NCBI RefSeq assembly: GCF_900110755.1
Contig: NZ_FOFF01000025.1
Location: 55,106 to 119,105, forward strand
DNA length: 64,000 nucleotides
Source of the DNA: Streptomyces sp. yr375
GTDB taxonomy: Bacteria > Actinomycetota > Actinomycetes > Streptomycetales > Streptomycetaceae
Direction of reading: 5' to 3'
Shown here piece after piece: positions 51,373-60,646 of this stretch; the first letter of the stretch is position 1, and every line of letters begins with the position of its first letter. The notes under the pieces are model-generated. The model did not search any database. It was not told the DNA's origin and saw only the letters and a program-made list of their open reading frames with translations. A program made the position numbers and the translations under genes.

Positions 51373-53202
51373 TCAGGAGCTTTCACCAAGATCGGGTGAC
51401 GGGTCACGGCGGCTCACCGGGCTGTTCCCGGAGGGTCCCACCCGCGCCAGCGCCCTCAACGCCCTTGGCAGGAACCGCGACAGGGCATGCAAGGCCTTCG
51501 CCTCCGGAGTGACCGTGACCACCGCCTCGTCGCGCGCGACCGCCCGCAGGATCGCGTCCGCCACCTTCTCCGGCGGGTAGTTGCGCAGCCCGTACGCGCG
51601 CGTGGAGCGCTGCTGACGGCGTCGCTCCTCGTCCGCGTCCACTCCCACGAAGGTCGCCGTCGCGGTGATGCCGGTGTTGACCAGGCCGGGGCAGATCGCC
51701 GTGACCCCGATGCCCTCACCGGCCAGTTCGGCGCGCAGGCACTCGCTCAGCATCAGGACCGCCGCCTTGGAGGTGCTGTAGGCGGGCAGCACCTTGGAGG
51801 GCTGATAGGCCGCCGCCGAGGCGATGTTGACGATGTGGCCGCCCTGCCCGCGCTCCGCCATCCGCCGGCCGAAGAGACGGCACCCGTGGATCACGCCCCA
51901 CAGGTTGACGTCCAGGACCCTGCGCCAGTCCTCGGGCGTCGTGTCGAAGAACGAACCCGACAGACCTATGCCCGCGTTGTTCACCAGCACGTCCACCACG
52001 CCGTAGTCGGCGTGGACCTTCGCCGCGAGCTTCTCCATCGCCTGCTCGTCGGAGACGTCCACCTCCTCCGCCCACGCCTCGGGCGCGCCGATCAGCCGGG
52101 ACCTCTCGGCGGTCCGGGCCGCGCCTTCCGCGTCCCGGTCGACGGCGATCACCCGCGCGCCCGCCTCGGCGAACGCGAGCGCCGTGGCCCGCCCGATACC
52201 GCTGCCCGCCCCGGTGACCAGCACCAACTGCCCGCCGAAGCGTTCGGCGTGCCGGCCGGTGGCCTCCTGCCTCGGCCGGCCGTCCTCGACCGACGTGACG
52301 AACTCCGTGATCCAGGAGGCGAGCTGGTCGGGGCGGGTGCGCGGGACCCAGTGCCGGGCCGGCAACGTGCGCCGGGTCAACCGCGGAACCCACTGCTCCA
52401 GCTCGTCGTACAGCCGCTCCGACAGGAACCTGTCCCCCAGCGGCGTGATGAGCTGCACGGGCGCGTGGGCGTGCGCGTCCGCGCGCGGGCGGCGCAGCCG
52501 GGTCCGTACGTTGTCCCGGTACAGCCAGGCGCCGTTGGCCGCGTCCGACGGCAGCGACGCCGTCGGATAGCCGGTGTCGGGCAGCTTCTCGAGCCGCCGC
52601 AGCAGCCCGGGCCAGGCCTTGCCGAGGGGGCCGCGCCAGGCCAGTTCGGGCAGGGCGGGAGTGTGCAGCAGGTACACGTACCAGGACTTGGCGCCCTGGC
52701 CGAGGAGCTGGCCGACCCGGCGCGGAGTGGGTCTGGTGAGGCGCTTGTTGATCCAGTGGCCGAAGTGGTCCAGGGACGGCCCCGACATCGACGTGAAGGA
52801 CGCGATCCTGCCCTCGGTGCGCGGCACGGTCACGAACTCCCAGGACTGCACCGAGCCCCAGTCGTGCCCCACCAGGTGCACCGGCCGGTCCGGGCTGACC
52901 GCGTCCACGACCGCCAGGAAGTCGTCCGTCAGCTTCTCCAGGGTGAACCCGCCCCGCAGCGGCTTCGGCGCGCCGGAGCGGCCGTGGCCCCGTACGTCGT
53001 ACAGCACCACGTGGAAACGGTCGGCCAGCCGGGCCGCGACCTCGGACCAGACCTCCTTGCTGTCCGGGTAGCCGTGCACCAGGACGACCGTCGGCCGCCC
53101 GGGGTCTCCCAGCTCGGCCACGCACAGCTCGATCCCGCCTGTGCGCACCCAGCGCTGTTTCACGTGAAACAGCGGCTCACGCGCGCCGTCCAGCGTCGTC
53201 AC
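51373..53202 (-). CDS. alpha/beta hydrolase-SDR fusion protein
   Basis: About 609 residues in two domains. The N-terminal alpha/beta hydrolase (about 1-310) has VVLVHGYPDSKEVW, the nucleophile elbow GHDWGS with Asp in place of Ser, and an epoxide-hydrolase-like layout. A short-chain dehydrogenase/reductase (about 322-590) follows, with VTGAGSGIGRA for NAD(P), NNAG, Ser in NIASAAAY and YSTSK. The combination is known in mycobacteria and Streptomyces as a probable detoxification or lipid enzyme. GTG 53202 is chosen with GGAGG upstream; a TTG at 53304 opens a longer Lys/Glu-rich extension. A parS lies inside the coding region. Confidence 0.88.
   Translation of the reverse strand: MTTLDGAREPLFHVKQRWVRTGGIELCVAELGDPGRPTVVLVHGYPDSKEVWSEVAARLADRFHVVLYDVRGHGRSGAPKPLRGGFTLEKLTDDFLAVVDAVSPDRPVHLVGHDWGSVQSWEFVTVPRTEGRIASFTSMSGPSLDHFGHWINKRLTRPTPRRVGQLLGQGAKSWYVYLLHTPALPELAWRGPLGKAWPGLLRRLEKLPDTGYPTASLPSDAANGAWLYRDNVRTRLRRPRADAHAHAPVQLITPLGDRFLSERLYDELEQWVPRLTRRTLPARHWVPRTRPDQLASWITEFVTSVEDGRPRQEATGRHAERFGGQLVLVTGAGSGIGRATALAFAEAGARVIAVDRDAEGAARTAERSRLIGAPEAWAEEVDVSDEQAMEKLAAKVHADYGVVDVLVNNAGIGLSGSFFDTTPEDWRRVLDVNLWGVIHGCRLFGRRMAERGQGGHIVNIASAAAYQPSKVLPAYSTSKAAVLMLSECLRAELAGEGIGVTAICPGLVNTGITATATFVGVDADEERRRQQRSTRAYGLRNYPPEKVADAILRAVARDEAVVTVTPEAKALHALSRFLPRALRALARVGPSGNSPVSRRDPSPDLGESS
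53157..53170. other. parS site inside a coding sequence
   Basis: Perfect GTTTCACGTGAAAC within the N-terminal codons of the hydrolase-SDR gene, translated there as FHVK. Confidence 0.92.
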
Positions 53203-53445
53203 TCCGCCCCGCCTCCGCGTCCGTCTCGGTTTCCGTTCGGCTTTCGATTCGGCTTTCGTTTCGGCTTCGCGCCCGAATCTGACACTCGCTAGATACACCG
53301 TCAATAGGGCGGGGCAAGCCCTCGGAGCCGGCGCCCGTAGCTCTCAGGCAGCAGAACCCCTACGGGCCCGTACACCTGAGGTCTGACGCGAAGACGGCTC
53401 TGAGGTCTGACGATTCCCGTGGCGTGCGTCACTACATTCGGGGCT

Positions 53446-54453
53446 GTGACTGTGATCGCGACCGAAAGCCTGAGCAAGCGGTACCCCCGGGTGACCGCGC
53501 TCGACCGGCTGTCCATGGACATCGGACCCGGTGTGACCGGACTCGTCGGTGCCAACGGCGCCGGCAAGTCCACGCTCATCAAGATCCTGCTGGGTCTCTC
53601 GCCCGCCACGGAGGGCCGGGCCGAGGTGCTCGGCCTCGACGTGGCCACCAAGGGCGCCGCCATCCGGGAGCGGGTCGGCTACATGCCGGAGCACGACTGC
53701 CTGCCGCCCGACGTCTCGGCCACCGAGTTCGTCGTGCACATGGCCCGGATGTCCGGCCTGCCGCCCACCGCCGCGCGCGAACGCACCGCGGACACCCTGC
53801 GCCACGTCGGACTGTACGAGGAGCGCTACCGCCCCATCGGCGGCTACTCCACCGGCATGAAGCAGCGCGTGAAGCTGGCCCAGGCCCTCGTCCACGACCC
53901 GCAACTGGTCTTCCTGGACGAGCCGACCAACGGCCTCGACCCGGTCGGGCGGGACGAGATGCTGGGCCTGATCCGCCGCATCCACACCGACTTCGGCATC
54001 TCGGTCCTGGTCACCTCCCACCTGCTGGGCGAACTGGAGCGCACCTGCGACCACGTCGTGGTCGTCGACGGCGGCAAGCTCCTGCGCTCCAGCTCCACCA
54101 CCGACTTCACTCAGACCACGACCACCCTCGCGATCGAGGTCACCGACACCGACGAGCACCCGGACGGCACCCGCGCGGTCCGCGAGGCGCTTCACGCGCG
54201 CGGGGTGGACGTCCTGGACGGCGACGGCGGTCTGCCGGGCGCCGGCCACGTCCTGCTGCTGACCGCGCAGGGCGAGGAGACGTACGACGTCGTCCGCGAC
54301 GTGGTCGCCGACCTGGGCCTCGGCCTGGTGCGCATGGAACAGCGCAGGCACCACATCTCCGAGGTCTTCACGGACAGAGAGGTCGGCAGCGACGCCGGCA
54401 CCGGCGCGAGCAACGACCAGCAGCGGAAGGAGGCCGTCGGCCATGGCAGTTGA
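53446..54453 (+). CDS. ABC transporter ATP-binding protein
   Basis: A 335-residue ATPase with Walker A GANGAGKST, a signature-like GGYSTGMKQRVKLAQALV and Walker B LVFLDEPTNGLDP. The C-terminal 110 residues are a regulatory domain. GTG 53446 is preferred; a TACATT box ends only 7 bases before it, suggesting a leaderless transcript. First of four overlapping or closely spaced genes encoding two ATPase/permease pairs. Confidence 0.93.
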   Translation: MTVIATESLSKRYPRVTALDRLSMDIGPGVTGLVGANGAGKSTLIKILLGLSPATEGRAEVLGLDVATKGAAIRERVGYMPEHDCLPPDVSATEFVVHMARMSGLPPTAARERTADTLRHVGLYEERYRPIGGYSTGMKQRVKLAQALVHDPQLVFLDEPTNGLDPVGRDEMLGLIRRIHTDFGISVLVTSHLLGELERTCDHVVVVDGGKLLRSSSTTDFTQTTTTLAIEVTDTDEHPDGTRAVREALHARGVDVLDGDGGLPGAGHVLLLTAQGEETYDVVRDVVADLGLGLVRMEQRRHHISEVFTDREVGSDAGTGASNDQQRKEAVGHGS

Positions 54454-55348
54454 GCACCCGGTCGCCCCCTCGGGCGACCAGAGCCGCATCCACAACATCG
54501 GCTACCGCAGCTACGACGGCCCCCGCCTGGGCCGCGCGTACGCCCGCCGGTCCCTCTACTCGCAGTCCCTGCGCGGCGCGTACGGCCTCGGCCGCTCGGT
54601 GAAGTCCAAGGTGCTGCCGATGCTGCTCTTCGTGGTGATCTGCGTGCCCGCGGCCATCATGGTCGCCGTCGCCGTCGCCACGAAGGCCAAGGAACTGCCC
54701 GTCGACTACACGCGCTACGCGATCATCATGCAGGCCGTCATCAGCCTGTACGTCGCCTCGCAGGCACCCCAGTCCGTCTCGCGCGACCTGCGCTTCAAGA
54801 CCGTGCCGCTGTACTTCTCGCGGCCCATCGAGACCGCGGACTACGTGCGCGCCAAGTACGCGGCGCTGGCCTCGGCGCTCTTCGTCCTCACCGCGGCACC
54901 GCTGCTGGTGCTGTACGTGGGCGCGCTGCTGGCCAAGCTCGACTTCGCCGACCAGACCAAGGGATTCGCTCAAGGACTCGTCTCCGTGGCACTGCTCTCG
55001 CTCCTCTTCGCCGGCCTCGGCCTGGTCATCGCCTCGGTGACCCCGCGGCGCGGCTTCGGCATCGCCGCCGTCATCGCCGTCCTGACCATCTCCTACGGCG
55101 CCGTCTCCACGCTCCAGGCCATTGCCGACGCGCAGGGCAGCACCGGCTCGATCCCCTGGATCGGCCTGTTCTCGCCGGTCACGCTCATCGACGGGGTGCA
55201 GTCGGCCTTCCTGGGCGCGGCCTCCGCCTTCCCGGGCGGGGTCGGTCCGACCAACGGAGAGGGCGTGGTCTACGTCCTCGTCGTCCTGGGCCTGATCGCC
55301 GCGAGCTACGGCCTCCTGATCCGCCGCTACCAGAAGGTGGGCCTGTGA
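54443..55348 (+). CDS. ABC-2-type transporter permease
   Basis: A 301-residue membrane protein with about six helices. A soluble N-terminus (HNIGYRSYDGPRLGRAYARRSLYSQSL) is followed by hydrophobic segments. It overlaps the upstream ATPase gene by 11 bases and is the likely partner of one of the two ATPases. Substrate unknown. Confidence 0.9.
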   Translation: MAVEHPVAPSGDQSRIHNIGYRSYDGPRLGRAYARRSLYSQSLRGAYGLGRSVKSKVLPMLLFVVICVPAAIMVAVAVATKAKELPVDYTRYAIIMQAVISLYVASQAPQSVSRDLRFKTVPLYFSRPIETADYVRAKYAALASALFVLTAAPLLVLYVGALLAKLDFADQTKGFAQGLVSVALLSLLFAGLGLVIASVTPRRGFGIAAVIAVLTISYGAVSTLQAIADAQGSTGSIPWIGLFSPVTLIDGVQSAFLGAASAFPGGVGPTNGEGVVYVLVVLGLIAASYGLLIRRYQKVGL

Positions 55349-56256
55349 CCACGCTCAGCATCGACCACGTCTCCCGCTGGTTCGGCAACGTCGTCGCCGT
55401 CAACGACGTCACCATGAGCATCGGCCCCGGCGTCACCGGCCTGCTCGGCCCCAACGGCGCCGGGAAGTCCACCCTCATCAACATGATGGGCGGCTTCCTG
55501 GCCCCCTCCACCGGCACGGTCACCCTCGACGGGCAGCCGGTCTGGCGCAACGAGGCGATCTACCGGCACATCGGCATCGTCCCCGAGCGCGAGGCGATGT
55601 ACGACTTCCTCACCGGCCGCGAATTCGTCGTCGCCAACGCCGAGCTGCACGGTCTCGGCGCGAAGGCGGCCCAGCAGGCGCTGGCCACGGTCGAGATGGA
55701 GTACGCGCAGGACCGGAAGATCTCCACGTACTCCAAGGGCATGCGCCAGCGCGTGAAGATGGCCAGCGCCCTGGTGCACAACCCCTCGCTGCTCCTGCTC
55801 GACGAGCCCTTCAACGGCATGGACCCCCGCCAGCGCATGCAGCTCATGGAATTGCTTCGACGCATGGGCGACGAGGGCCGCACGGTGCTGTTCTCGTCGC
55901 ACATCCTCGAAGAGGTCGAACAGCTCGCCTGGCACATCGAGGTCGTCGTCGCGGGCCGGCACGCGGCCAGCGGCGACTTCCGCAAGATCCGCCGGCTGAT
56001 GACCGACCGCCCGCACCGCTACCTGGTGCGTTCCAGCGACGATCGGGCGCTCGCCGCCGCGCTGATCGCCGACCCGTCGACGGCCGGCATCGACGTCGAC
56101 GTCGCCGAGGGCGCGCTGCGTATCCAGGCCGTCGACTTCGGCCGCTTCACGGCCCTGCTGCCGAGGGTCGCCCGCGACCACGGCATCCGGCTGCTCACGG
56201 TCTCGCCGTCCGACGAGTCCCTCGAGTCCGTCTTCTCGTATCTCGTCGCGGCGTAG
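55345..56256 (+). CDS. ABC transporter ATP-binding protein
   Basis: A 303-residue ATPase with Walker A GPNGAGKST, STYSKGMRQRVKMASALV and LLLDEPFNGMDPRQR. Its GTG overlaps the permease stop as GTGA. Second ATPase of the cluster; pairs with the downstream permease. Confidence 0.94.
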   Translation: MTTLSIDHVSRWFGNVVAVNDVTMSIGPGVTGLLGPNGAGKSTLINMMGGFLAPSTGTVTLDGQPVWRNEAIYRHIGIVPEREAMYDFLTGREFVVANAELHGLGAKAAQQALATVEMEYAQDRKISTYSKGMRQRVKMASALVHNPSLLLLDEPFNGMDPRQRMQLMELLRRMGDEGRTVLFSSHILEEVEQLAWHIEVVVAGRHAASGDFRKIRRLMTDRPHRYLVRSSDDRALAAALIADPSTAGIDVDVAEGALRIQAVDFGRFTALLPRVARDHGIRLLTVSPSDESLESVFSYLVAA

Positions 56257-56266
56257 GAGGCCCCAG

Positions 56267-56986
56267 ATGTACGACCCCACAGTCGCCCGGCTCACCTACC
56301 GGGCCCTGCTCGGCCGCCGCCGGGCCCTCATCCTCAGCGCGCTGCCCCTGCTGCTCATCGCGATCTCGGTGGTCGTGCGCGGCCTCGCCGGAGCCGACGA
56401 CCAGACGGCGTCCGACCTGCTCGGCGGGCTCGCGCTGGCCACGATGGTGCCGATCATCGGCGTCATCGCCGGCACGGGCGCGATCGGCCCGGAGATCGAC
56501 GACGGCTCCGTGGTGTACCTGCTGTCCAAGCCGCTGAAGCGGCCGACGATCATCTTCACCAAGCTCATCGTGGCGATCGCGGTGACGATGGTGTTCTCGG
56601 CGCTGCCCACGCTCATCGCCGGTTTCATCCTCAACGGCAACGGCCAGCAGATCGCCGTCGCCTACACGGTGGCCGCGCTGGTCTCCTCCATCGCCTACGC
56701 CGCCGTCTTCCTGCTGCTGGGCACGGTGTCGCGGCACGCGGTGGTCTTCGGCCTCGTCTACGCCCTCGTCTGGGAGGCCCTGTTCGGCTCCCTGGTGCCG
56801 GGTGCGCGCACGCTCAGCATCCAGCAGTGGTCGCTGGCCGTCGCCCACAAGGTGGCCGGCGGGGACCTCGTCACCTCGGACGTCGGGCTGACGACGGCGA
56901 CGGTGCTGCTGGTCGTGGTGACCGTACTGGCCACCTGGTACGCGGGACAGAAGCTGCGGACGCTGAAGCTGGCGGGCGAGGAGTGA
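56267..56986 (+). CDS. ABC-2-type transporter permease
   Basis: A 239-residue, six-helix permease (YRALLGRRRALILSALPLLLIAISVVV at its start). It begins 10 bases after the second ATPase gene with AGGAGG upstream. Last of the four-gene cluster; substrate unknown. Confidence 0.92.
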   Translation: MYDPTVARLTYRALLGRRRALILSALPLLLIAISVVVRGLAGADDQTASDLLGGLALATMVPIIGVIAGTGAIGPEIDDGSVVYLLSKPLKRPTIIFTKLIVAIAVTMVFSALPTLIAGFILNGNGQQIAVAYTVAALVSSIAYAAVFLLLGTVSRHAVVFGLVYALVWEALFGSLVPGARTLSIQQWSLAVAHKVAGGDLVTSDVGLTTATVLLVVVTVLATWYAGQKLRTLKLAGEE

Positions 56987-57090
56987 GGGGCCCTGCCGGG
57001 TGGGGCGGTCGGTCTTGAGGTCTTGACGGTGGCTTCACCCGGGGCTCGGCACACTGGGCGAAGCGGGCGGAAACGGCTGGGAGGACGGGG

Positions 57091-57351
57091 ATGGCGGACG
57101 ACACTCCGGTGAGCGGCGGTCGTGGGCGGTCCGAGGGCGAGGTCTGGGACGACCTCGACCACGACCTCGAACTCGTCCTGGACGAGGACTTCATACGGGC
57201 TGCCGAGACGTCCGAACCGTCCGCCCGGGCCCGGATGCTCGCCGCGCGCTGGCGCACGGAGAAGCCCGAGCCGCAGCCGTGGCGCTCCGACGATCCGCCC
57301 GCGGGCTGGTTCTTCAGCAAGGCGCGGCGCCGCTGGTGGCGCCGCCGGTAG
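57091..57351 (+). CDS. conserved Streptomyces hypothetical protein
   Basis: An 86-residue soluble protein. The first half is acidic (EVWDDLDHDLELVLDEDFIRAAETSEPSARARML). The C-terminus is Trp/Arg-rich and strongly basic (WFFSKARRRWWRRR). ATG with GGGAGGACGGGG upstream. Function unknown. Confidence 0.78.
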   Translation: MADDTPVSGGRGRSEGEVWDDLDHDLELVLDEDFIRAAETSEPSARARMLAARWRTEKPEPQPWRSDDPPAGWFFSKARRRWWRRR

Positions 57352-57968
57352 TCCCGGTTCGTCCGGCCGGTTTATTCGTTGGCGTCCAACTCGGCTGCCG
57401 GGCACAGTGGTTGTACCGCAGCGCCGGAGGGGGTCCGGCGCCGCCGACCGGGAAAGGAGCGGGACGATGCCCACGCACGGCAGTACGTCCAGCTCCCTTC
57501 AGGGCAGCCGGGGGCGGGTTCCGGAGTAGTTACTCCTCCGTCGACCTGCCCCACACAGGGGAGCTGCCCGGGGCGGCCGCTTCGAGCACGCGATGTCGCT
57601 CTCGCGTGGGCCGCCCACCCGGAGGGGCGTTGTCACTGGGACTGGGACTGGGCCGGGTGGGGGTGGGGGTGCTTGTGGGGGTGGGTGTGTGCGGGTGCAT
57701 CGTGGCTGGTCGCGCGGTTCCCCGCGCCCCTGATCGCCTGCGGCGATCGGGGCCCAGACGCGCCCGGCCCACCTGCGCCCGCCCGCCTGCGCCTGGACCA
57801 CATGCGTCCGGCCCACATGCGCCTGGTCCACCTGTGCCCGGCCCGCCTGTGCCTGGCCTGCGGCTGCCTTTGCTGGCGTCCGGCCCGGCATGCGCCCGGT
57901 GCGCCCGCCCGGCCCTGCGCCTGGTCCACCTGAGCCCGGCCCGGCATGCGGCTGCCTCTGCTGGTGCC
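57352..57968. repeat. non-coding imperfect-repeat region
   Basis: 620 bp with no supportable gene. The left half is G-rich (57640-57700). At 57709-57735 lies a copy of the GCGCGGTTCCCCGCGCCCC-type sequence that I recall as a frequent Streptomyces intergenic repeat, followed by a hairpin (57732-57748). From about 57760 to 57960 there are imperfect repeats of CATGCGCCTGGTCCACCTG- and GCCCGGCCC-like units. Confidence 0.6.
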
Positions 57969-57990
57969 TGGCCCGGTAGCTACCGGGCCA
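57969..57990 (-). terminator. terminator after the HAD/serS genes
   Basis: Perfect 22-bp palindrome (TGGCCCGGTAG/CTACCGGGCCA), 8 bases beyond the HAD stop on the minus strand. Confidence 0.75.
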
Positions 57991-57997
57991 GTAGGCG

Positions 57998-58801
57998 CTA
58001 GCCCAGTAGGCGTTCCAGTGTTGCTGCGACGCCGTCTGTGTCGTTTGAGGTGGTTTGTTCGTTTGCCAGGGCTTTTAGTTGGGGGTGGGCGTTGGCCATG
58101 GCTACGCCGTGGGCGGACCAGGTGAACATAGGGATGTCGTTGGGCATGTCGCCGAAGGCGATCGTGTCGGCGGGCTTCAGGCCCAGGCGGCGGGCGGCCA
58201 GGGAGAGGCCCGTGGCCTTGGAGAGGCCGAGGGGGAGCAGCTCCACGATGCCCTCGCCGGCCATCGCGACACCGACGAAGCCGCCCGCGGCCTCCTGCGC
58301 GGCCTCGGCCAGCGCGTCGTCCGACAGCGTCGGATGCTGTATGTAGATCTTGTTCAGCGGCGCGGACCAGAGGTCGGACGCGTCCGTGAACGGCGTCGCC
58401 GGGAGGGTGCCGGTGACCGCGTAACCGGGGCCGACCAGCACGTCTCCGTCCAGGCCGTCGCGGCTCGCCGCGAGGTACAGCGGGCCGACCTCCGCCTCGA
58501 TCTTGGCCAGCGCCACGCCGGCCAGTTGCCGGTCCAGCGTCACCGACGTCAGCAGGCGGTGCTCGCCGGCGTCGTAGACCTGGGCGCCCTGGCCGCAGAC
58601 CGCGAGGCCCCGGTAGCCGAGGTCGTCGAGGATGTACTTGGTCCAGGGGACCGCGCGGCCCGTGACCACGATGTGCGCGGCGCCCGCCGCGGTGGCCGCG
58701 GCGAGGGCGTCACGGGTGCGCTGCGAGACCGACCCGTCGGAGCGCAGCAGCGTCCCGTCGAGGTCGGTCGCGATCAGGCGGTAGGGGAAGCCAGCGGTCA
58801 C
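57998..58801 (-). CDS. Cof-type HAD phosphatase
   Basis: A 267-residue HAD hydrolase with LIATDLDGTLLRSDG, VTGRAVPW and GDMPNDIPMF. It is a paralog of the HAD gene at 49 kb. Its GTG overlaps the serS stop as GTGA (58798-58801), so it is translationally coupled to seryl-tRNA synthetase. Substrate unknown. Confidence 0.92.
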   Translation of the reverse strand: MTAGFPYRLIATDLDGTLLRSDGSVSQRTRDALAAATAAGAAHIVVTGRAVPWTKYILDDLGYRGLAVCGQGAQVYDAGEHRLLTSVTLDRQLAGVALAKIEAEVGPLYLAASRDGLDGDVLVGPGYAVTGTLPATPFTDASDLWSAPLNKIYIQHPTLSDDALAEAAQEAAGGFVGVAMAGEGIVELLPLGLSKATGLSLAARRLGLKPADTIAFGDMPNDIPMFTWSAHGVAMANAHPQLKALANEQTTSNDTDGVAATLERLLG

Positions 58802-60075
58802 CTGGCCACCGGCTCCAGGACCTCCCGGCCGCCGAGGTACGGGCGCAGCACCTCGGGCACGTACACGGAACCGTCGGCCTGCTGGTGGTTCTCGAGGATG
58901 GCGACGATCGTGCGCGGGACGGCGCACAGCGTGCCGTTCAGCGTGGCCAGCGGGCGGACCTGCTTGCCCTCGCGGACGCGGATCGACAGGCGCCGGGACT
59001 GGTACTCGGTGCAGTCCGACGTCGAGGTCAGCTCGCGGTACTTGCCCTGGGTGGGGATCCAGGCCTCGCAGTCGTACTTGCGGGCGGCCGACGAGCCGAG
59101 GTCACCGGAGGCGACGTCGATGACGCGGAACGGCAGCTCCAGCGACGTCAGCCACTGCTTCTCCCAGGCCAGCAGGCGCTGGTGCTCGGCCTGCGAGTCC
59201 TCGGGCGTGACGTACGAGAACATCTCGACCTTGTCGAACTGGTGGACGCGGAAGATGCCCTTCGTGTCCTTGCCGTGCGAGCCGGCCTCGCGGCGGAAGC
59301 AGGGCGAGAAGCCCGCGTAGCGCAGCGGGAGCTTGTCCGCGTCGATGATCTCGTCCATGTGGTACGCGGCGAGGGGGACCTCGGAGGTGCCGACGAGGTA
59401 GAGGTCGTCCTTGTCGAGGTGGTAGACGTCCTGCGCGGCCTGGCCGAGGAAGCCGGTGCCCGCCATGGACTGCGGGCGGACCAGCGCCGGGGTCAGCATC
59501 GGCGTGAAGCCGGCGGCCGTGGCCTGCGCGATCGCCGCGTTGACGAGGGCCAGTTCCAGCAGGGCGCCGACGCCGGTGAGGAAGTAGAAGCGGGAGCCGG
59601 AGACCTTCGCGCCGCGCTCGACGTCGATCGCGCCGAGGATCTGGCCGAGCTCCAGGTGGTCCTTGGGCTCGAAGCCCTCGGCGCCGAAGTCGCGGATCTC
59701 GCCGTGCGTCTCGAGGGTGACGAAGTCCTCCTCGCCGCCCACGGGCACGTCGGGGTGCACGAGGTTGCCGAGCTTCTGCAGAAGCTCCTGGGTCTCGGTG
59801 TCGGCGGCGTCGCGCTCGGCGTCGGCCACCTTGACGTCGGCGGCGAGCTGGCTCGCCTGCTTCAGCAGCTCGGCCTTCTCGTCAGGGGAAGCCTTGGGGA
59901 TGAGCTTGCCGAGCGACCTCTGCTCGGAGCGCAGCTCGTCGAAGCGGACGCCGGACGACCTGCGCCGCTCGTCGGCGGACAGGAGAGCGTCGACGAGCGC
60001 GACGTCCTCTCCACGGGCGCGCTGAGACGCGCGCACACGGTCGGGGTCCTCACGGAGCAGGCGAAGGTCAATCAC
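58798..60075 (-). CDS. serS: seryl-tRNA synthetase
   Basis: A 425-residue class II synthetase charging tRNA(Ser). The N-terminal coiled-coil arm (residues 30-105) binds the tRNA. The catalytic core has motif 2 FSPCFRREAGSHGKDTKGIFRVHQFDKVE (shown in parts in the family) and motif 3 near LNGTLCAVPRTIVAILEN. GTG 60075 (MIDLRLLRED) is the conserved start; the frame remains open upstream but is not conserved. Followed by a coupled HAD phosphatase. Confidence 0.97.
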   Translation of the reverse strand: MIDLRLLREDPDRVRASQRARGEDVALVDALLSADERRRSSGVRFDELRSEQRSLGKLIPKASPDEKAELLKQASQLAADVKVADAERDAADTETQELLQKLGNLVHPDVPVGGEEDFVTLETHGEIRDFGAEGFEPKDHLELGQILGAIDVERGAKVSGSRFYFLTGVGALLELALVNAAIAQATAAGFTPMLTPALVRPQSMAGTGFLGQAAQDVYHLDKDDLYLVGTSEVPLAAYHMDEIIDADKLPLRYAGFSPCFRREAGSHGKDTKGIFRVHQFDKVEMFSYVTPEDSQAEHQRLLAWEKQWLTSLELPFRVIDVASGDLGSSAARKYDCEAWIPTQGKYRELTSTSDCTEYQSRRLSIRVREGKQVRPLATLNGTLCAVPRTIVAILENHQQADGSVYVPEVLRPYLGGREVLEPVAR

Positions 60076-60117
60076 ATGGCCAAGGCTACCCGTGCGGGGT
60101 TGCGGCTCACGACTCAC

Positions 60118-60150
60118 ATTCCGATCGCCATTCTGATCGCCATTCCGAAT
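60118..60150. repeat. short tandem repeat upstream of serS
   Basis: A 12-bp unit ATTCCGATCGCC is repeated about 2.7 times with one substitution, 43 bases upstream of the serS start. Confidence 0.55.
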
Positions 60151-60301
60151 GACGGGCGGAGTCCTGATTCGTGGCTTACAGTCCGTTATGGGGTAATTGC
60201 CGGTCACGTCAAGGGAAACTGTCCCACTCCCTGGGACGGGGCATGTGGCAGGCGTCTCGTTGACTCGATTTCCTTGTGCGGGAGGGGACTTGGGGGCGGC
60301 G

Positions 60302-60613
60302 TTGTCCACAGGTGTCCACACCCCCGGAATAGTTATCCACAGGGTGTGCGAAAGATCTGTGGACATGGGAATTGATCATTCCGAGGTCCCATTGCATGCC
60401 GTGAATTCCTTGCCCGAACCCGGCCCGCGACCACTTTCGGGTGGAAATAGGTCGCCCTAAAGGATTGATCGAAGGAAACAGGTGGACGAAGGGTGACGCG
60501 CAGGTTGCGAGTCGCCCCGAGGGGGTCCAGGCCGATTTGTCGACCGAACGGCACTTCGTTGTCGACTTGTCCCCAGGTCGAGAAGCCGCCCTGTGGATAA
60601 CTTCTGTGGATAA
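60302..60613. other. DnaA-box cluster between pheA and serS
   Basis: Seven DnaA-box-like sequences in 312 bp. Plus strand: TTGTCCACAG (60302), GTGTCCACA (60312), TTATCCACAG (60333) and TTGTCCCCAG (60567). Minus strand: ATGTCCACAG (60357-60366) and two copies of TTATCCACAG (60591-60600 and 60604-60613). The 570-bp intergenic region has no gene. I recall DnaA-box clusters outside oriC being described in S. coelicolor, one of which limits initiation; this may be the counterpart. Confidence 0.78.
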
Positions 60614-60646
60614 CGAAGATATGCAGGTAGGACCGGCTGGAAGCGA

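Noticed and set aside
57660..57948. Possible protein coding in the GC repeats (translations rich in Pro, Ala and Arg)
   Set aside because: All frames give repeats without start sites or ribosome-binding sites; the composition is that of imperfect DNA repeats.
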